Source of the DNA: JBJXHB01 sp046160725
GTDB taxonomy: Bacteria; Pseudomonadota; Gammaproteobacteria; Burkholderiales; Burkholderiaceae_C
Direction: 5' to 3'
Length of the DNA stretch: 20,155 bases
Assembly (NCBI GenBank): GCA_046160725.1
Contig: JBJXHB010000493.1
Location: 1 to 20,155, forward strand
In this document: in pieces, positions 5,452-13,076 of the stretch
Layout of the letters: every line of letters starts with the position of its first letter
How positions within the stretch are numbered: the first letter of the stretch is position 1
Notes under the pieces: model-generated
Told to the model about the DNA's origin: nothing
Seen by the model: the letters and a program-made list of their open reading frames with translations, nothing else
The model's database searches: none
Made by a program: the position numbers and the translations under genes

Positions 5452-7125
5452 GTGCGCCGCCTGCTGCCTCTCCAGACCCTCGGTTTCGCGCTGCTGCTGT
5501 CGGCCTGTGCGGCGCCGCAGCCGCCCGCCGCAACGCCTGCAGGCCCCGCTTCCCCGGCGGTCGCCCCACTCAAGACCCCGTCACCGGGCCTGCCGCCCCC
5601 CGCAGCCGCCGACAAGGCCGACGCGGCGCCCTACGGCCCGGCGGTGGCCGCGCGCTTCGCGGAGCCGGCGGTGCGCTACGACACGCCCGCCTTTGCCGCC
5701 GGCCGCGACGACTACACCCGCAACGACGAATTGGCAGCGGCACTGGACGCCATCATCGCGGCGCCCGCCCGCGGTGGCACGCGGGTCGCCGGCATCGACG
5801 CCGGTCGCTCCCAGCAGGGCGTGCCGGTCCGGGCGCTCTGGTACAGCCGGGGCGGCGGCCGGCCGGTCGTGATGATCATCGCCCAGCAGCATGGCGACGA
5901 GCCCGCCGGTGCCGAGGCGGCGCTTGTCGTGGCCCGCGATCTGGCCACGGGGCGCTTGGCCGACGTGCTGGACCGTATCGATGTCGTCCTGCTGCCACGG
6001 GCCAACCCGGATGGCGCGGGCTGGGCCAGCCGCGTCAGTGCCAACGGCCTGGACATCAACCGCGACCACCTGCTGCTGCGCACGCCGGAGGCCCAGGCGC
6101 AGGCCATGCTGGCGCTCCGCTTCAGCCCGGTGGTGGCGGTTGACATGCACGAGCACACGGTGGTTGGCCGCTACCTGGAAAAGTTCGGCGCGGTGCAGCG
6201 CAACGACATGCTGCTGCAGTACGCCATGACGGCCAACTATCCCGAGGCGCTGACCCGTGCCAGCGAGCAGTGGTTCCGCCAGCCGCTGCTGGCGGCCATG
6301 GCGGCAGAAGGGATGACCACCGAGTGGTACTACACCAACCCGACGCCGGCCGGCGACCTGCGGCTGAACATGGGCGGCGTGCAGCCGGACACCGGGCGCA
6401 ACGTCCAGGGGCTGAAGAACGCCATCAGCATCCTGCTGGAGTCGCGCGGCGTGGGCATCGGCAAGCTGCACCTGGGCCGGCGCGTGCATTCGCATGTGGT
6501 GGCACTGGGCAGCATCCTCACGAGCGCGGCGCGCCATGCCGATGCGCTGGCCGCCCTGCAGCGCCAGGTGGGCGCCGAGGTGGCAGGCCAGGCCTGCGGG
6601 AGGGCGGCCATGGTGCTGGCCGGGCAGACGCTGGAGCAGCGGGACTTCCTGATGATCGACCCGCAGACCGGCGCCGACACCCTGCGCCGCGTCGAGTGGA
6701 ACTCGGCTCTCGTGCTGCGCCCGCTGCGCGAGCGCAACCGACCCTGCGGCTACTGGATCGCGGCCGATGGCGCGGCGCTGGTGCAGCGGCTGGTCGAGCT
6801 GGGTGTGCAGGTGCGGCGCCTGGACCGCACGGCCAGCATGCGCACGGAACCCTGGACGGAGCAGTCCCGGCGGGAGATACCGCGCCCCGACGTGCGCGGC
6901 ACGGCCGCCGATGCCGGACTGAACATCGCCCTGGTCCAGGTCGGCCTGCAGCCGGTGACACCATTGGAGGCGCCGGCCGGCAGCTGGTACGTGCCAATGG
7001 ACCAGCCCCTGGGCAACCTGGTGTTTGCGGCGCTGGAGCCCGACACCCAGAACAGCTATTTCGCCAACCGGCTGGTGGACCGTCTGGACGCGGTGCGGCG
7101 AGTGGTGGCGCCGCCGCCGCGCTGA
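5452..7125 (+). CDS. M14-family zinc carboxypeptidase-like lipoprotein
   Basis: The product has 557 residues. The GTG at 5452 gives a lipoprotein signal peptide with lipobox LSA-C19; starting further upstream would bury it, and no in-frame ATG follows before the catalytic domain. Residues 20-60 are a Pro/Ala-rich linker. The M14 (carboxypeptidase A-like) core shows the zinc ligands H147 and E150 in AQQHGDEPAG, a RANPDGAGW segment (183-191), NGLDINRDH (198-206) and the third zinc ligand H233 in VAVDMHEH. It should hydrolyse a peptide or amide at the cell envelope; the substrate (for example a murein peptide) is not shown by the sequence. The C-terminal 250 residues carry no motif I recognise. 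The gene starts 29 bp after the DUF6515-like gene and converges on the HerA-like gene. It has no classical ribosome binding site and may be leaderless. Confidence 0.85.
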   Translation: MRRLLPLQTLGFALLLSACAAPQPPAATPAGPASPAVAPLKTPSPGLPPPAAADKADAAPYGPAVAARFAEPAVRYDTPAFAAGRDDYTRNDELAAALDAIIAAPARGGTRVAGIDAGRSQQGVPVRALWYSRGGGRPVVMIIAQQHGDEPAGAEAALVVARDLATGRLADVLDRIDVVLLPRANPDGAGWASRVSANGLDINRDHLLLRTPEAQAQAMLALRFSPVVAVDMHEHTVVGRYLEKFGAVQRNDMLLQYAMTANYPEALTRASEQWFRQPLLAAMAAEGMTTEWYYTNPTPAGDLRLNMGGVQPDTGRNVQGLKNAISILLESRGVGIGKLHLGRRVHSHVVALGSILTSAARHADALAALQRQVGAEVAGQACGRAAMVLAGQTLEQRDFLMIDPQTGADTLRRVEWNSALVLRPLRERNRPCGYWIAADGAALVQRLVELGVQVRRLDRTASMRTEPWTEQSRREIPRPDVRGTAADAGLNIALVQVGLQPVTPLEAPAGSWYVPMDQPLGNLVFAALEPDTQNSYFANRLVDRLDAVRRVVAPPPR

Positions 7126-7166
7126 GCCGGCGCTGAAGCCGCCTGCCGCTGCACCGGGCTCAGCGC
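7119..7166. terminator. Inverted repeat spanning two convergent stop codons
   Basis: GCGCTGAGCC (7119-7128) and GGCTCAGCGC (7157-7166) are perfect inverted copies. Each arm contains the stop codon of one convergent gene (TGA at 7123-7125, TCA at 7160-7162). The 28-nt loop and missing T-tract make it an unusual terminator. It could end both transcripts or arise partly by chance. Confidence 0.35.
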
Positions 7167-8743
7167 CTCCTGCCGCCGCCCAGCAGCGAGCCCAGCACGC
7201 CGCGGATGATCTCGCGGCCCACAGCCGAGCCGATGGACCGCACAGCCGACCCGGCCGCCTTCTCGAGCAGGCCCTCGTTCTTGCCACCGCGCGGGCCGGT
7301 GCTGCCCATCAGCACGCCCTTCAGGCTGTCCATCAGGCCGCCGCCGGCTGGGGCAGCGGCTTCGGCGGCTGAGCCTGATGCTGGACCGGCCACAGGCGGC
7401 GCGGTATCGCGCATGCCACCGCCCGACGTAGCCTGGGTGCTGGCTGCGCCACCGGTCGCAGCGCCCACCGCGCGGCCCTTGATCTTCTCGTACGCCGACT
7501 CGCGGTCCACCGTCTTCTCATAGACCCCGGCCACCAGCGACCCCTGCAACAGGGCTTGCCGGTGCTCGGCCGAGATCGGCCCGATCTGGCTGCCCGGCGG
7601 GTGGACATAGACCCGCTCGGTGACCGACGGCCGGCCCTTGGCATCCAGGAAGCTGATCAGCGCCTCGCCCACCGCCAGCTCGGTGATGGCGGTCGCCATG
7701 TCGCTGATGGTCGGGTTCTGGCGCATCGTCTCGGCCGCCGACTTGACCGCCTTCTGGTCGCGTGGCGTGAAGGCCCGCAGCGCATGCTGCACCCGGTTGC
7801 CCAGTTGGGCCAGCACGGTATCCGGCACGTCCAGCGGGTTCTGCGTCACGAAGTACACGCCCACGCCCTTGCTGCGCACCAGCCGCACCACCAGCTCGAT
7901 GCGTTCCACCAGCGCAGCCGGCGCATCCTTGAACAGCAGGTGGGCCTCGTCGAAGAAGAACACCAGCTTCGGCTTCTCGACGTCGCCGATCTCCGGCAGC
8001 AGCTCGAAGATCTCCGACAGCATCCACAGCAGGAAGGTGGCATACAGCCGCGGCGCCGTCATCAGCTTGTCCGCGGCCAGGATGTTGATGACGCCGCGGC
8101 CGTCCACCGTCTGCATGAAGTCCTCGATCGACAGCATCGGCTCGCCGAAGAACCGGTCGCCGCCCTGCTGCTCGATCTGCAGAAGCCCGCGCTGGATCGC
8201 GCCCACCGATGCGGCGCTGACGTTGCCGTATTCGGTGGTGAAGTCGCTGGCGTTCTCGCCCACGTGCTGCAGCATGGCCCGCAGGTCCTTCAGGTCCAGC
8301 AGGGCCAGCCCCTGGTCGTCGGCGATCTTGAACACCAGGTTCAGCACGCCGGCCTGGGTCTCGTTCAGCGCCAGCATGCGCGACAGCAGCAGCGGGCCCA
8401 TGTCGCTGACGGTCGCCCGCACCGGGTGGCCGGACTCGCCGAACACGTCCCACAGCGTCGCCGGGCAGGCCAGCGACTCGGGCGTGTCCAGGCCGCGGTC
8501 CTTCAGCACCTGTGCCAGCTTGGGGCTGATCGAGCCGGCCTGGGTGATACCGGTCAGGTCGCCCTTCACATCGGCCATGAACACCGGCACGCCGATGCGG
8601 CTGAAGCTCTCGGCCAGCGTCTGCAGCGTGATGGTCTTGCCGGTGCCGGTGGCGCCGGTGATCAGGCCATGCCGGTTGGCCAGCGCGGGCAGCAGGTGGC
8701 AGGCAGCCTCGCCCCGGGAGGCGAGCAGGATCGGATCGGGCAT
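7160..8743 (-). CDS. HerA-like/DUF853 (YjgR family) P-loop ATPase
   Basis: The product has 527 residues, the usual length for the DUF853/YjgR family of HerA-FtsK-type ATPases. Walker A is GATGTGKT (30-37) and Walker B is KLVFFFDEAHLLF (259-271, with D265 and E266). Between them come FMADVKGDLTGI and the family-typical AGVLNLVFKIADDQGLALLD. Further on, GVYFVTQNPLDVPDTVLAQLGNR contains the sensor-like TQNP. Residues about 428-480 are a Gly/Ala/Pro-rich linker, followed by the family's hydrophobic tail (LLEKAAGSAVRSIGSAVGRE, then a Gly- and Arg-rich end). It is cytoplasmic; HerA relatives are DNA translocases, but the substrate of this branch is not established. The start at 8743 has GGAG 9 nt upstream, and that GGAG lies inside a hairpin. 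It diverges from yebC. Confidence 0.92.
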   Translation of the reverse strand: MPDPILLASRGEAACHLLPALANRHGLITGATGTGKTITLQTLAESFSRIGVPVFMADVKGDLTGITQAGSISPKLAQVLKDRGLDTPESLACPATLWDVFGESGHPVRATVSDMGPLLLSRMLALNETQAGVLNLVFKIADDQGLALLDLKDLRAMLQHVGENASDFTTEYGNVSAASVGAIQRGLLQIEQQGGDRFFGEPMLSIEDFMQTVDGRGVINILAADKLMTAPRLYATFLLWMLSEIFELLPEIGDVEKPKLVFFFDEAHLLFKDAPAALVERIELVVRLVRSKGVGVYFVTQNPLDVPDTVLAQLGNRVQHALRAFTPRDQKAVKSAAETMRQNPTISDMATAITELAVGEALISFLDAKGRPSVTERVYVHPPGSQIGPISAEHRQALLQGSLVAGVYEKTVDRESAYEKIKGRAVGAATGGAASTQATSGGGMRDTAPPVAGPASGSAAEAAAPAGGGLMDSLKGVLMGSTGPRGGKNEGLLEKAAGSAVRSIGSAVGREIIRGVLGSLLGGGRRR

Positions 8744-8751
8744 TCGGGGGT

Positions 8752-8786
8752 ACTCCGTGCGACCACACCGCGTGGCCGCACGGAGT
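8752..8786 (-). promoter_or_regulatory. 15-bp hairpin covering the ribosome binding site of the HerA-like gene
   Basis: On the minus strand, ACTCCGTGCGGCCAC pairs with GTGGTCGCACGGAGT around a five-base loop. There are 14 Watson-Crick pairs and one G-U pair. The 3' arm contains the GGAG that serves the start codon at 8743, so a folded leader would hide the ribosome binding site. The 5' arm overlaps the -10-like TAGACT, so the same DNA could instead be an operator. Confidence 0.55.
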
Positions 8787-8789
8787 CTA
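8784..8789 (-). promoter_or_regulatory. Candidate -10 element of the HerA-like gene
   Basis: TAGACT lies on the minus strand in the context GCATAGACTCC, about 40 nt from the start. The identical 11-mer precedes rng. No -35 match is clear. If this is the -10, transcription would begin inside the hairpin's 5' arm and the hairpin could not form fully. Confidence 0.28.
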
Positions 8790-8830
8790 TGCCGGGTGCC
8801 CTGTGAGCCTCGCCGCGCCGGCCCTCAGCC

Positions 8831-8836
8831 TAAAAT
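8831..8836 (+). promoter_or_regulatory. yebC: Candidate -10 element of yebC
   Basis: TAAAAT, in CAGCCTAAAATGTGCGG, is the most A/T-rich hexamer in a GC-rich gap and stands 30 nt before the yebC ATG. The -35 region (around 8808-8813) does not match consensus. It probably drives yebC-purD and possibly the genes beyond. Confidence 0.45.
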
Positions 8837-8866
8837 GTGCGGTTCAGCAGCAGGGGCATCTCCAGC

Positions 8867-9592
8867 ATGGCCGGTCATTCCAAGTGGGCCAATATCCAGC
8901 ACCGCAAGGGCCGTCAGGACGAAAAGCGCGGCAAGGTCTGGACCCGGGTCATCCGCGAGATCATGGTCGCCGCGCGCGAGGGCGGCGGTGACCTGTCGGC
9001 CAACCCGCGCCTGCGGCTGGCGGTGGACAAGGCCAAGGCAGCCAACATGCCGGCCGACACCATCAAGCGCAACATCGACAAGGCCACCGGCAACCTCGAG
9101 GGTGTCAGCTACGAGCAGATCCGCTACGAGGGCTACGGCATCGGTGGCGCCGCGGTGATGATCGACTGCCTGACCGACAACCGGGTGCGCACCGTGGCCG
9201 AGGTGCGGCATGCCTTCAGCAAGTACGGCGGCAACCTGGGCACCGATGGCTCGGTGGCCTTCCAGTTCAAGCATTGCGCGCAGTTCCTGTTCGCGCCCGG
9301 CCTGAGCGAGGACAAAGTGATGGAAGCCGCCCTGGAGGCCGGCGCCGACGATGTGGTCACCGGCGAGGACGGCTCGATCGAGGTGCTGGCCGCGCCCGGC
9401 GACTTCGAGGCGGTGCGCGGTGCGCTGGAGGCGGCTGGCTTTAAGCCCGAGATCGCCGAGGTGACGATGCGGGCCGAGAACCCCATCGCGCTGGCCGGCG
9501 ACGACGCCCTGCGCATGCAGAAGCTGCTGGACGTGATCGAAGACCTGGACGACGTGCAGGACGTCTTTCACAACGCCGAAATGGACACATGA
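8867..9592 (+). CDS. yebC: YebC/PmpR family protein (TACO1-like)
   Basis: The product has 241 residues, full length for the family, and starts with the hallmark MAGHSKWANIQHRKGRQD. Other conserved blocks are REIMVAAREGGGD, NPRLRLAVDKAKAANMPADT, IKRNIDKATG, YEGYGIGGAAVMIDCLTDNR and AFSKYGGNLGTDGSVAFQF. Members act in the cytoplasm; some were described as transcription regulators (PmpR), and others as translation factors that relieve stalling at proline-rich stretches, like mitochondrial TACO1. The start at 8867 is fixed by homology; the ribosome binding site is weak (AGGGG at 8852-8856, about 10 nt away). Its TGA overlaps the purD ATG (ATGA), so purD is translationally coupled. Confidence 0.96.
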   Translation: MAGHSKWANIQHRKGRQDEKRGKVWTRVIREIMVAAREGGGDLSANPRLRLAVDKAKAANMPADTIKRNIDKATGNLEGVSYEQIRYEGYGIGGAAVMIDCLTDNRVRTVAEVRHAFSKYGGNLGTDGSVAFQFKHCAQFLFAPGLSEDKVMEAALEAGADDVVTGEDGSIEVLAAPGDFEAVRGALEAAGFKPEIAEVTMRAENPIALAGDDALRMQKLLDVIEDLDDVQDVFHNAEMDT

Positions 9593-10860
9593 ACGTCCTG
9601 GTCATCGGCGGCGGTGGCCGCGAGCATGCGTTGGCCTGGAAGCTGGCGCGTGGCCAGCGCGTGCAGCGGGTCTACGTGGCCCCGGGCAACGCCGGCACCG
9701 CCAGCGGCGAGCATCTTCACAACCTGCCCATCACCGACCCTCACGCGCTGGCCGACTTTGCGGCCGCCGAGAAGATCGCCCTGCCCGTGGTCGGCCCGGA
9801 GGTGGCGTTGGCCGCCGGCGTGGTCGATGTGTTCCGCGCCCGTGGGCTGCGCATCTTCGGCCCGACGCGCGCGGCGGCACAGCTCGAAAGCTCCAAGGCC
9901 TTTGCCAAGGACTTCATGCGGCGCCACCGCATACCGACCGCGGACTATGCGGTTTTCGACGACGCCGTCGCGGCGCATGCCCATGTGGCGGCCCGTGGCG
10001 CACCCATTGTCGTCAAGGCCGACGGTCTGGCCGCGGGCAAGGGCGTGGTGGTGGCCGCGACGGTGGAGCAGGCGCATGCGGCGATCGACAGCGTCTTCAG
10101 CGGCCCGCTCGCGTCGCCCGGTGGCGGCGCGCGGGTGGTGGTGGAGGCCGTCCTGCAGGGCGAGGAGGCCAGCTTCATCGTGCTGGTGGACGGCACCCAT
10201 GTGCTGCCGCTGGCCTCCAGCCAGGACCACAAGCGCCTGTGCGACGGCGACGAGGGCCCCAACACCGGCGGCATGGGCGCCTACTCCCCGGCGCCGGTGG
10301 TGACGCCGAATGTGCATGCCCGCGTGATGCACGAGATCATCCTGCCGACGGTGGCCGGCATGGCGGCCGAGGGCGTGCCGTTCACCGGCTTCCTGTATGC
10401 CGGCCTGATGATCGACGCCCAGGGCGTGCCGCGCACCGTGGAGTTCAACGCCCGGCTGGGCGACCCCGAGACCCAGCCCATCCTGATGCGTCTGAAGAGC
10501 GACCTGTTCGAGGTCCTGATGCAGGCCACCGACGGCACGCTGGACCAGGTCGAGCTGCAATGGGACCGCCGCATCGCGCTGGGCGTGGTGATGGCCGCGG
10601 CCGGCTATCCGGATGCACCCCGCCACGGTGATGCCATCACCGGCCTGCCGGCGGACCGTGACGACGCGATGGTCTTCCATGCCGGCACCGTGCGCGATGG
10701 CGACGGCGTGGTCACGGCCGGTGGCCGCGTCCTGTGCGCCACGGTGCTGGGCGACTCGGCGCGCCTGGCCCAGCAGGCGGCCTACGAGCTGGTGGACGGC
10801 ATCCGCTTTGACGGCATGCAATGGCGCCGGGACATCGGACACCGTGCGCTGAAGCGCTGA
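9589..10860 (+). CDS. purD: Phosphoribosylamine-glycine ligase (GARS)
   Basis: The product has 423 residues, the normal length. It joins glycine to phosphoribosylamine using ATP, the second step of purine synthesis, in the cytoplasm. The N-terminal domain begins MNVLVIGGGGREHALAWKL. The region GPEVALAAGVVDVFRARGL and FGPTRAAAQLESSKAFAKDF (about 65-112) is family-specific. The ATP-grasp domain shows VKADGLAAGKGVVVA (about 142-156) and the signature QDHKRLCDGDEGPNTGGMGA (about 212-231). The metal-site segment EFNARLGDPETQPILMRLKS follows (about 285-304). The start overlaps the yebC stop by 4 bp. The acyltransferase gene follows after 13 bp. Nothing appears damaged. Confidence 0.97.
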   Translation: MNVLVIGGGGREHALAWKLARGQRVQRVYVAPGNAGTASGEHLHNLPITDPHALADFAAAEKIALPVVGPEVALAAGVVDVFRARGLRIFGPTRAAAQLESSKAFAKDFMRRHRIPTADYAVFDDAVAAHAHVAARGAPIVVKADGLAAGKGVVVAATVEQAHAAIDSVFSGPLASPGGGARVVVEAVLQGEEASFIVLVDGTHVLPLASSQDHKRLCDGDEGPNTGGMGAYSPAPVVTPNVHARVMHEIILPTVAGMAAEGVPFTGFLYAGLMIDAQGVPRTVEFNARLGDPETQPILMRLKSDLFEVLMQATDGTLDQVELQWDRRIALGVVMAAAGYPDAPRHGDAITGLPADRDDAMVFHAGTVRDGDGVVTAGGRVLCATVLGDSARLAQQAAYELVDGIRFDGMQWRRDIGHRALKR

Positions 10861-10873
10861 CCAGGATGCCGAC

Positions 10874-11530
10874 ATGACCGAGACGGCCGCGCCCGCCGCG
10901 CCGGTCGAGATCACGGACCGTGACGTGCAGCTGCACGGCAGCTGCATCGCCCGGACCCTGTTGCGCCTGGCCGGCTGGCGCCTGCTGTTCGACGGCCTGC
11001 CGGCGCGGCAGGGCGTGGCGGTGGTGTACCCCCACACGTCGAACTGGGACTTCGTGGTCGGCATGCTGGCCAAATGGGGCATCGGCATCGCCGTCACCTT
11101 CTGGGGCAAGGACAGCCTGTTTCGCGTGCCACTGTTCGGACGCTGGCTGCGCTGGGTGGGTGGCGTGCCGGTACGGCGGCATACCCGGCAGGGCGCCGTC
11201 GCCGACATGGTCGAGCGCATGGCGGATGCCAAGGCGGCAGGCCGCTTCCTGTGGCTGGCGCTGGCGCCCGAAGGCACGCGCAGTGCAGGCCATGGCTGGC
11301 GCAGCGGCTTCTATCAGGTGGCCACTGGCGCCGACGTGCCGGTCGCGTTGGTCGTGCTGGACTTCGCCGCGCGGCGCGTCGGCATCGTGTCCTGCCTGCA
11401 GCTGTGCGGCCATCCGGACGCCGACATGGCCGCGATCGCCCAACGGCTGGGGGGCTGCAGCGGTGCGCGGCCGGACCAGGCCGCCCCGATCCGTCTGCTC
11501 TCACCACCGCACACCGGCCATGACCGCTGA
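10874..11530 (+). CDS. PlsC-like lysophospholipid acyltransferase family protein
   Basis: The product has 218 residues. It shows the acyltransferase motif I as H54-TSNW-D59 (the HX4D catalytic pair, in YPHTSNWDFVVGM), the block FGRWLRWVGGVPVRR (88-102), and motif III as APEGTR (131-136) preceded by LWLAL. These are the hallmarks of the PlsC/LPLAT superfamily, which moves acyl chains onto lysophospholipids or related acceptors at the inner membrane. The short form with HTSNWD is a separate subgroup whose acceptor I cannot name. AGGA lies 7 nt before the ATG at 10874. The gene overlaps hemF by 11 bp and follows purD by 13 bp, so it belongs to the same transcription unit. Its place between purD and hemF fits synteny I know from Burkholderiales. 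Confidence 0.88.
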   Translation: MTETAAPAAPVEITDRDVQLHGSCIARTLLRLAGWRLLFDGLPARQGVAVVYPHTSNWDFVVGMLAKWGIGIAVTFWGKDSLFRVPLFGRWLRWVGGVPVRRHTRQGAVADMVERMADAKAAGRFLWLALAPEGTRSAGHGWRSGFYQVATGADVPVALVVLDFAARRVGIVSCLQLCGHPDADMAAIAQRLGGCSGARPDQAAPIRLLSPPHTGHDR

Positions 11531-12455
11531 ACTCTCCGCCGACATCCCCGCCGTGCGCGCCTACCTGCTGGGGCTGCAGGACCGCATCGTCGCGGCCCTG
11601 GCCCAGGCCGACGGCGGCGCCTTCATCGAGGACGCCTGGACGCGCGCCCCTGGAGAACGCCTGCAGGGCGACGGCCGCTCGCGGCTGATTGAGAACGGCG
11701 TGCTGTTCGAGCGCGGCGGCTGCAATTTCAGCCATGTGCGCGGCCCGGCGCTGCCACCGTCCGCCACCCAGCACCGGCCCGAGCTGGCCGGCGCGCCCTT
11801 CGAGGCGCTGGGCGTTTCGCTGGTCATCCACCCGCGCAGCCCGATGGTGCCGACCGTGCACCTGAATGTCCGCATGCTGGCGGCCACGCCGCTGGGCGGT
11901 GCCGTGGTGGCCTGGTTTGGCGGCGGCATGGACCTGACGCCGTACTATGCCGACACCGCCGACGCGGTCCACTTCCACCGCGCCTGCCGCGCGGCCATCG
12001 AGCCCTTCGGTGCCGAGCGCTGGGCCCGTTACCGCGCCTGGTGCGACGAATACTTCTTCCTCAAGCATCGCAACGAGCCGCGCGGCGTCGGCGGCTGCTT
12101 CTTCGACGACGTCACCGACCTCGGCTTCGACGGCGGCTTTGCCCTGATCCGGTCGGTGGGCGACGCCTTCACCGCTGCCTACCTGCCCATCGTCGAGCGT
12201 CGCCGCCACCTGCCCTGGGGCCCCGCCGAGCGCGACTTCCAGCTCTACCGGCGTGGGCGCTACGTCGAGTTCAACCTGGTGTGGGACCGCGGCACGCACT
12301 TCGGCCTGCAGTCCGGCGGTCGCACCGAGGCCATCCTGATGTCCATGCCACCGCATGCCAGCTGGCGCTACGACTGGCACCCGCAGCCGGGCAGTGCCGA
12401 GGCTCATCTGTACGACGTGCTGCTGAAGCCGCGCGACTGGGCTGGCGCGGACTAG
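11520..12455 (+). CDS. hemF: Oxygen-dependent coproporphyrinogen III oxidase
   Basis: The product has 311 residues, full length. It converts coproporphyrinogen III to protoporphyrinogen IX with O2 in heme synthesis, as a cytoplasmic dimer. Conserved blocks include RSRLIENGVLFERGGCNFSH (54-72 region), SATQHRPELAG, the signature MVPTVHLNVRML (109-120), FGGGMDLTPYY (133-143), KHRNEPRGVGGCFFDD (182-197), and EFNLVWDRGTHFGLQSGGR, then EAILMSMPP near the end. The start at 11520 overlaps the acyltransferase stop by 11 bp and matches the family N-terminus (a short lead into VRAYLLGLQDRI). Dependence on O2 suggests an aerobic or facultative host. The TAG stop is followed 3 bp later by nadD. Confidence 0.97.
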   Translation: MTAELSADIPAVRAYLLGLQDRIVAALAQADGGAFIEDAWTRAPGERLQGDGRSRLIENGVLFERGGCNFSHVRGPALPPSATQHRPELAGAPFEALGVSLVIHPRSPMVPTVHLNVRMLAATPLGGAVVAWFGGGMDLTPYYADTADAVHFHRACRAAIEPFGAERWARYRAWCDEYFFLKHRNEPRGVGGCFFDDVTDLGFDGGFALIRSVGDAFTAAYLPIVERRRHLPWGPAERDFQLYRRGRYVEFNLVWDRGTHFGLQSGGRTEAILMSMPPHASWRYDWHPQPGSAEAHLYDVLLKPRDWAGAD

Positions 12456-12458
12456 GGG

Positions 12459-13076
12459 ATGGACCCAACCCGTCCGCGTATCGGCCTGCTGGGCGGCAGC
12501 TTCGACCCGCCGCATCTGGCGCATCTGGCGCTGGCCCTTTGCGCACAGGACGCGCTGGCACTGGACGAACTGCGCTGGCTGCCGGCCGGCCAGCCCTGGC
12601 AGAAGGCGGGCCGGCCAATGACCGACGGCGCCCACCGGCTGGCCATGGTGCAGCTGCTGATGCACGGACGACCGCGCATGAGCGTGGACGACCGCGAACT
12701 GCGCCGGCAGGGCGCGAGCTACACCATCGACACGGTGCTCGAGTTGTCCGCTGAGCAGCCCACAGCGCAATGGATTCTGATCCTTGGCCAGGACCAGTAC
12801 GCGCGCCTGCACACCTGGCACCGCTGGCGCGAGCTGCTGCCCCTGGTGACGCTGGCCGTCGCTGCCCGCAGCGGCGCCGCGGCGCGACCCGAGCCTGAGG
12901 TGGCTGCCGTCGCGCACCGGCAACAGATGATTTCGATGCCACGCCTGGACATCGCCGCCACCGACCTGCGCCGGCTGGCCGCACGCGGAGAAAAGCTGGA
13001 ACCGCTGGTCGGGCCCGCCGCGGCCGGCTATATTGCCCGCCACGGCCTTTACCGCATGGAGGCATCCGGGAACTGA
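12459..13076 (+). CDS. nadD: Nicotinate-nucleotide adenylyltransferase
   Basis: The product has 205 residues, the normal length. It transfers AMP from ATP to nicotinate mononucleotide in NAD synthesis. The nucleotidyltransferase signature GSFDPPHLAHL (13-23) contains the HxxH-type motif. The segment WILILGQDQYARLHTWHRW (105-123) is typical, and DIAATDLRRLAARG (164-177) replaces the usual ISSTxIR motif at the C-terminal end. The start at 12459 is only 3 bp after the hemF stop, with GGGG immediately before it, so initiation probably relies on ribosomes finishing hemF. The stop codon is immediately followed by the rsfS ATG. An alternative start is unlikely because the signature begins at residue 8. 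Confidence 0.95.
   Translation: MDPTRPRIGLLGGSFDPPHLAHLALALCAQDALALDELRWLPAGQPWQKAGRPMTDGAHRLAMVQLLMHGRPRMSVDDRELRRQGASYTIDTVLELSAEQPTAQWILILGQDQYARLHTWHRWRELLPLVTLAVAARSGAAARPEPEVAAVAHRQQMISMPRLDIAATDLRRLAARGEKLEPLVGPAAAGYIARHGLYRMEASGN

Noticed and set aside
7556..9158. Plus-strand open frames (416 and 512 codons) opposite the HerA-like gene
   Set aside because: The minus-strand frame has Walker A, Walker B and the full family length; these frames have none and cross the divergent promoter region into yebC.
9568..11277. Long minus-strand open frame (569 codons) opposite yebC, purD and the acyltransferase
   Set aside because: It is antisense to clearly conserved genes, has a low-complexity His/Arg/Gly/Ala composition, shows no domain, and is expected at this GC content.
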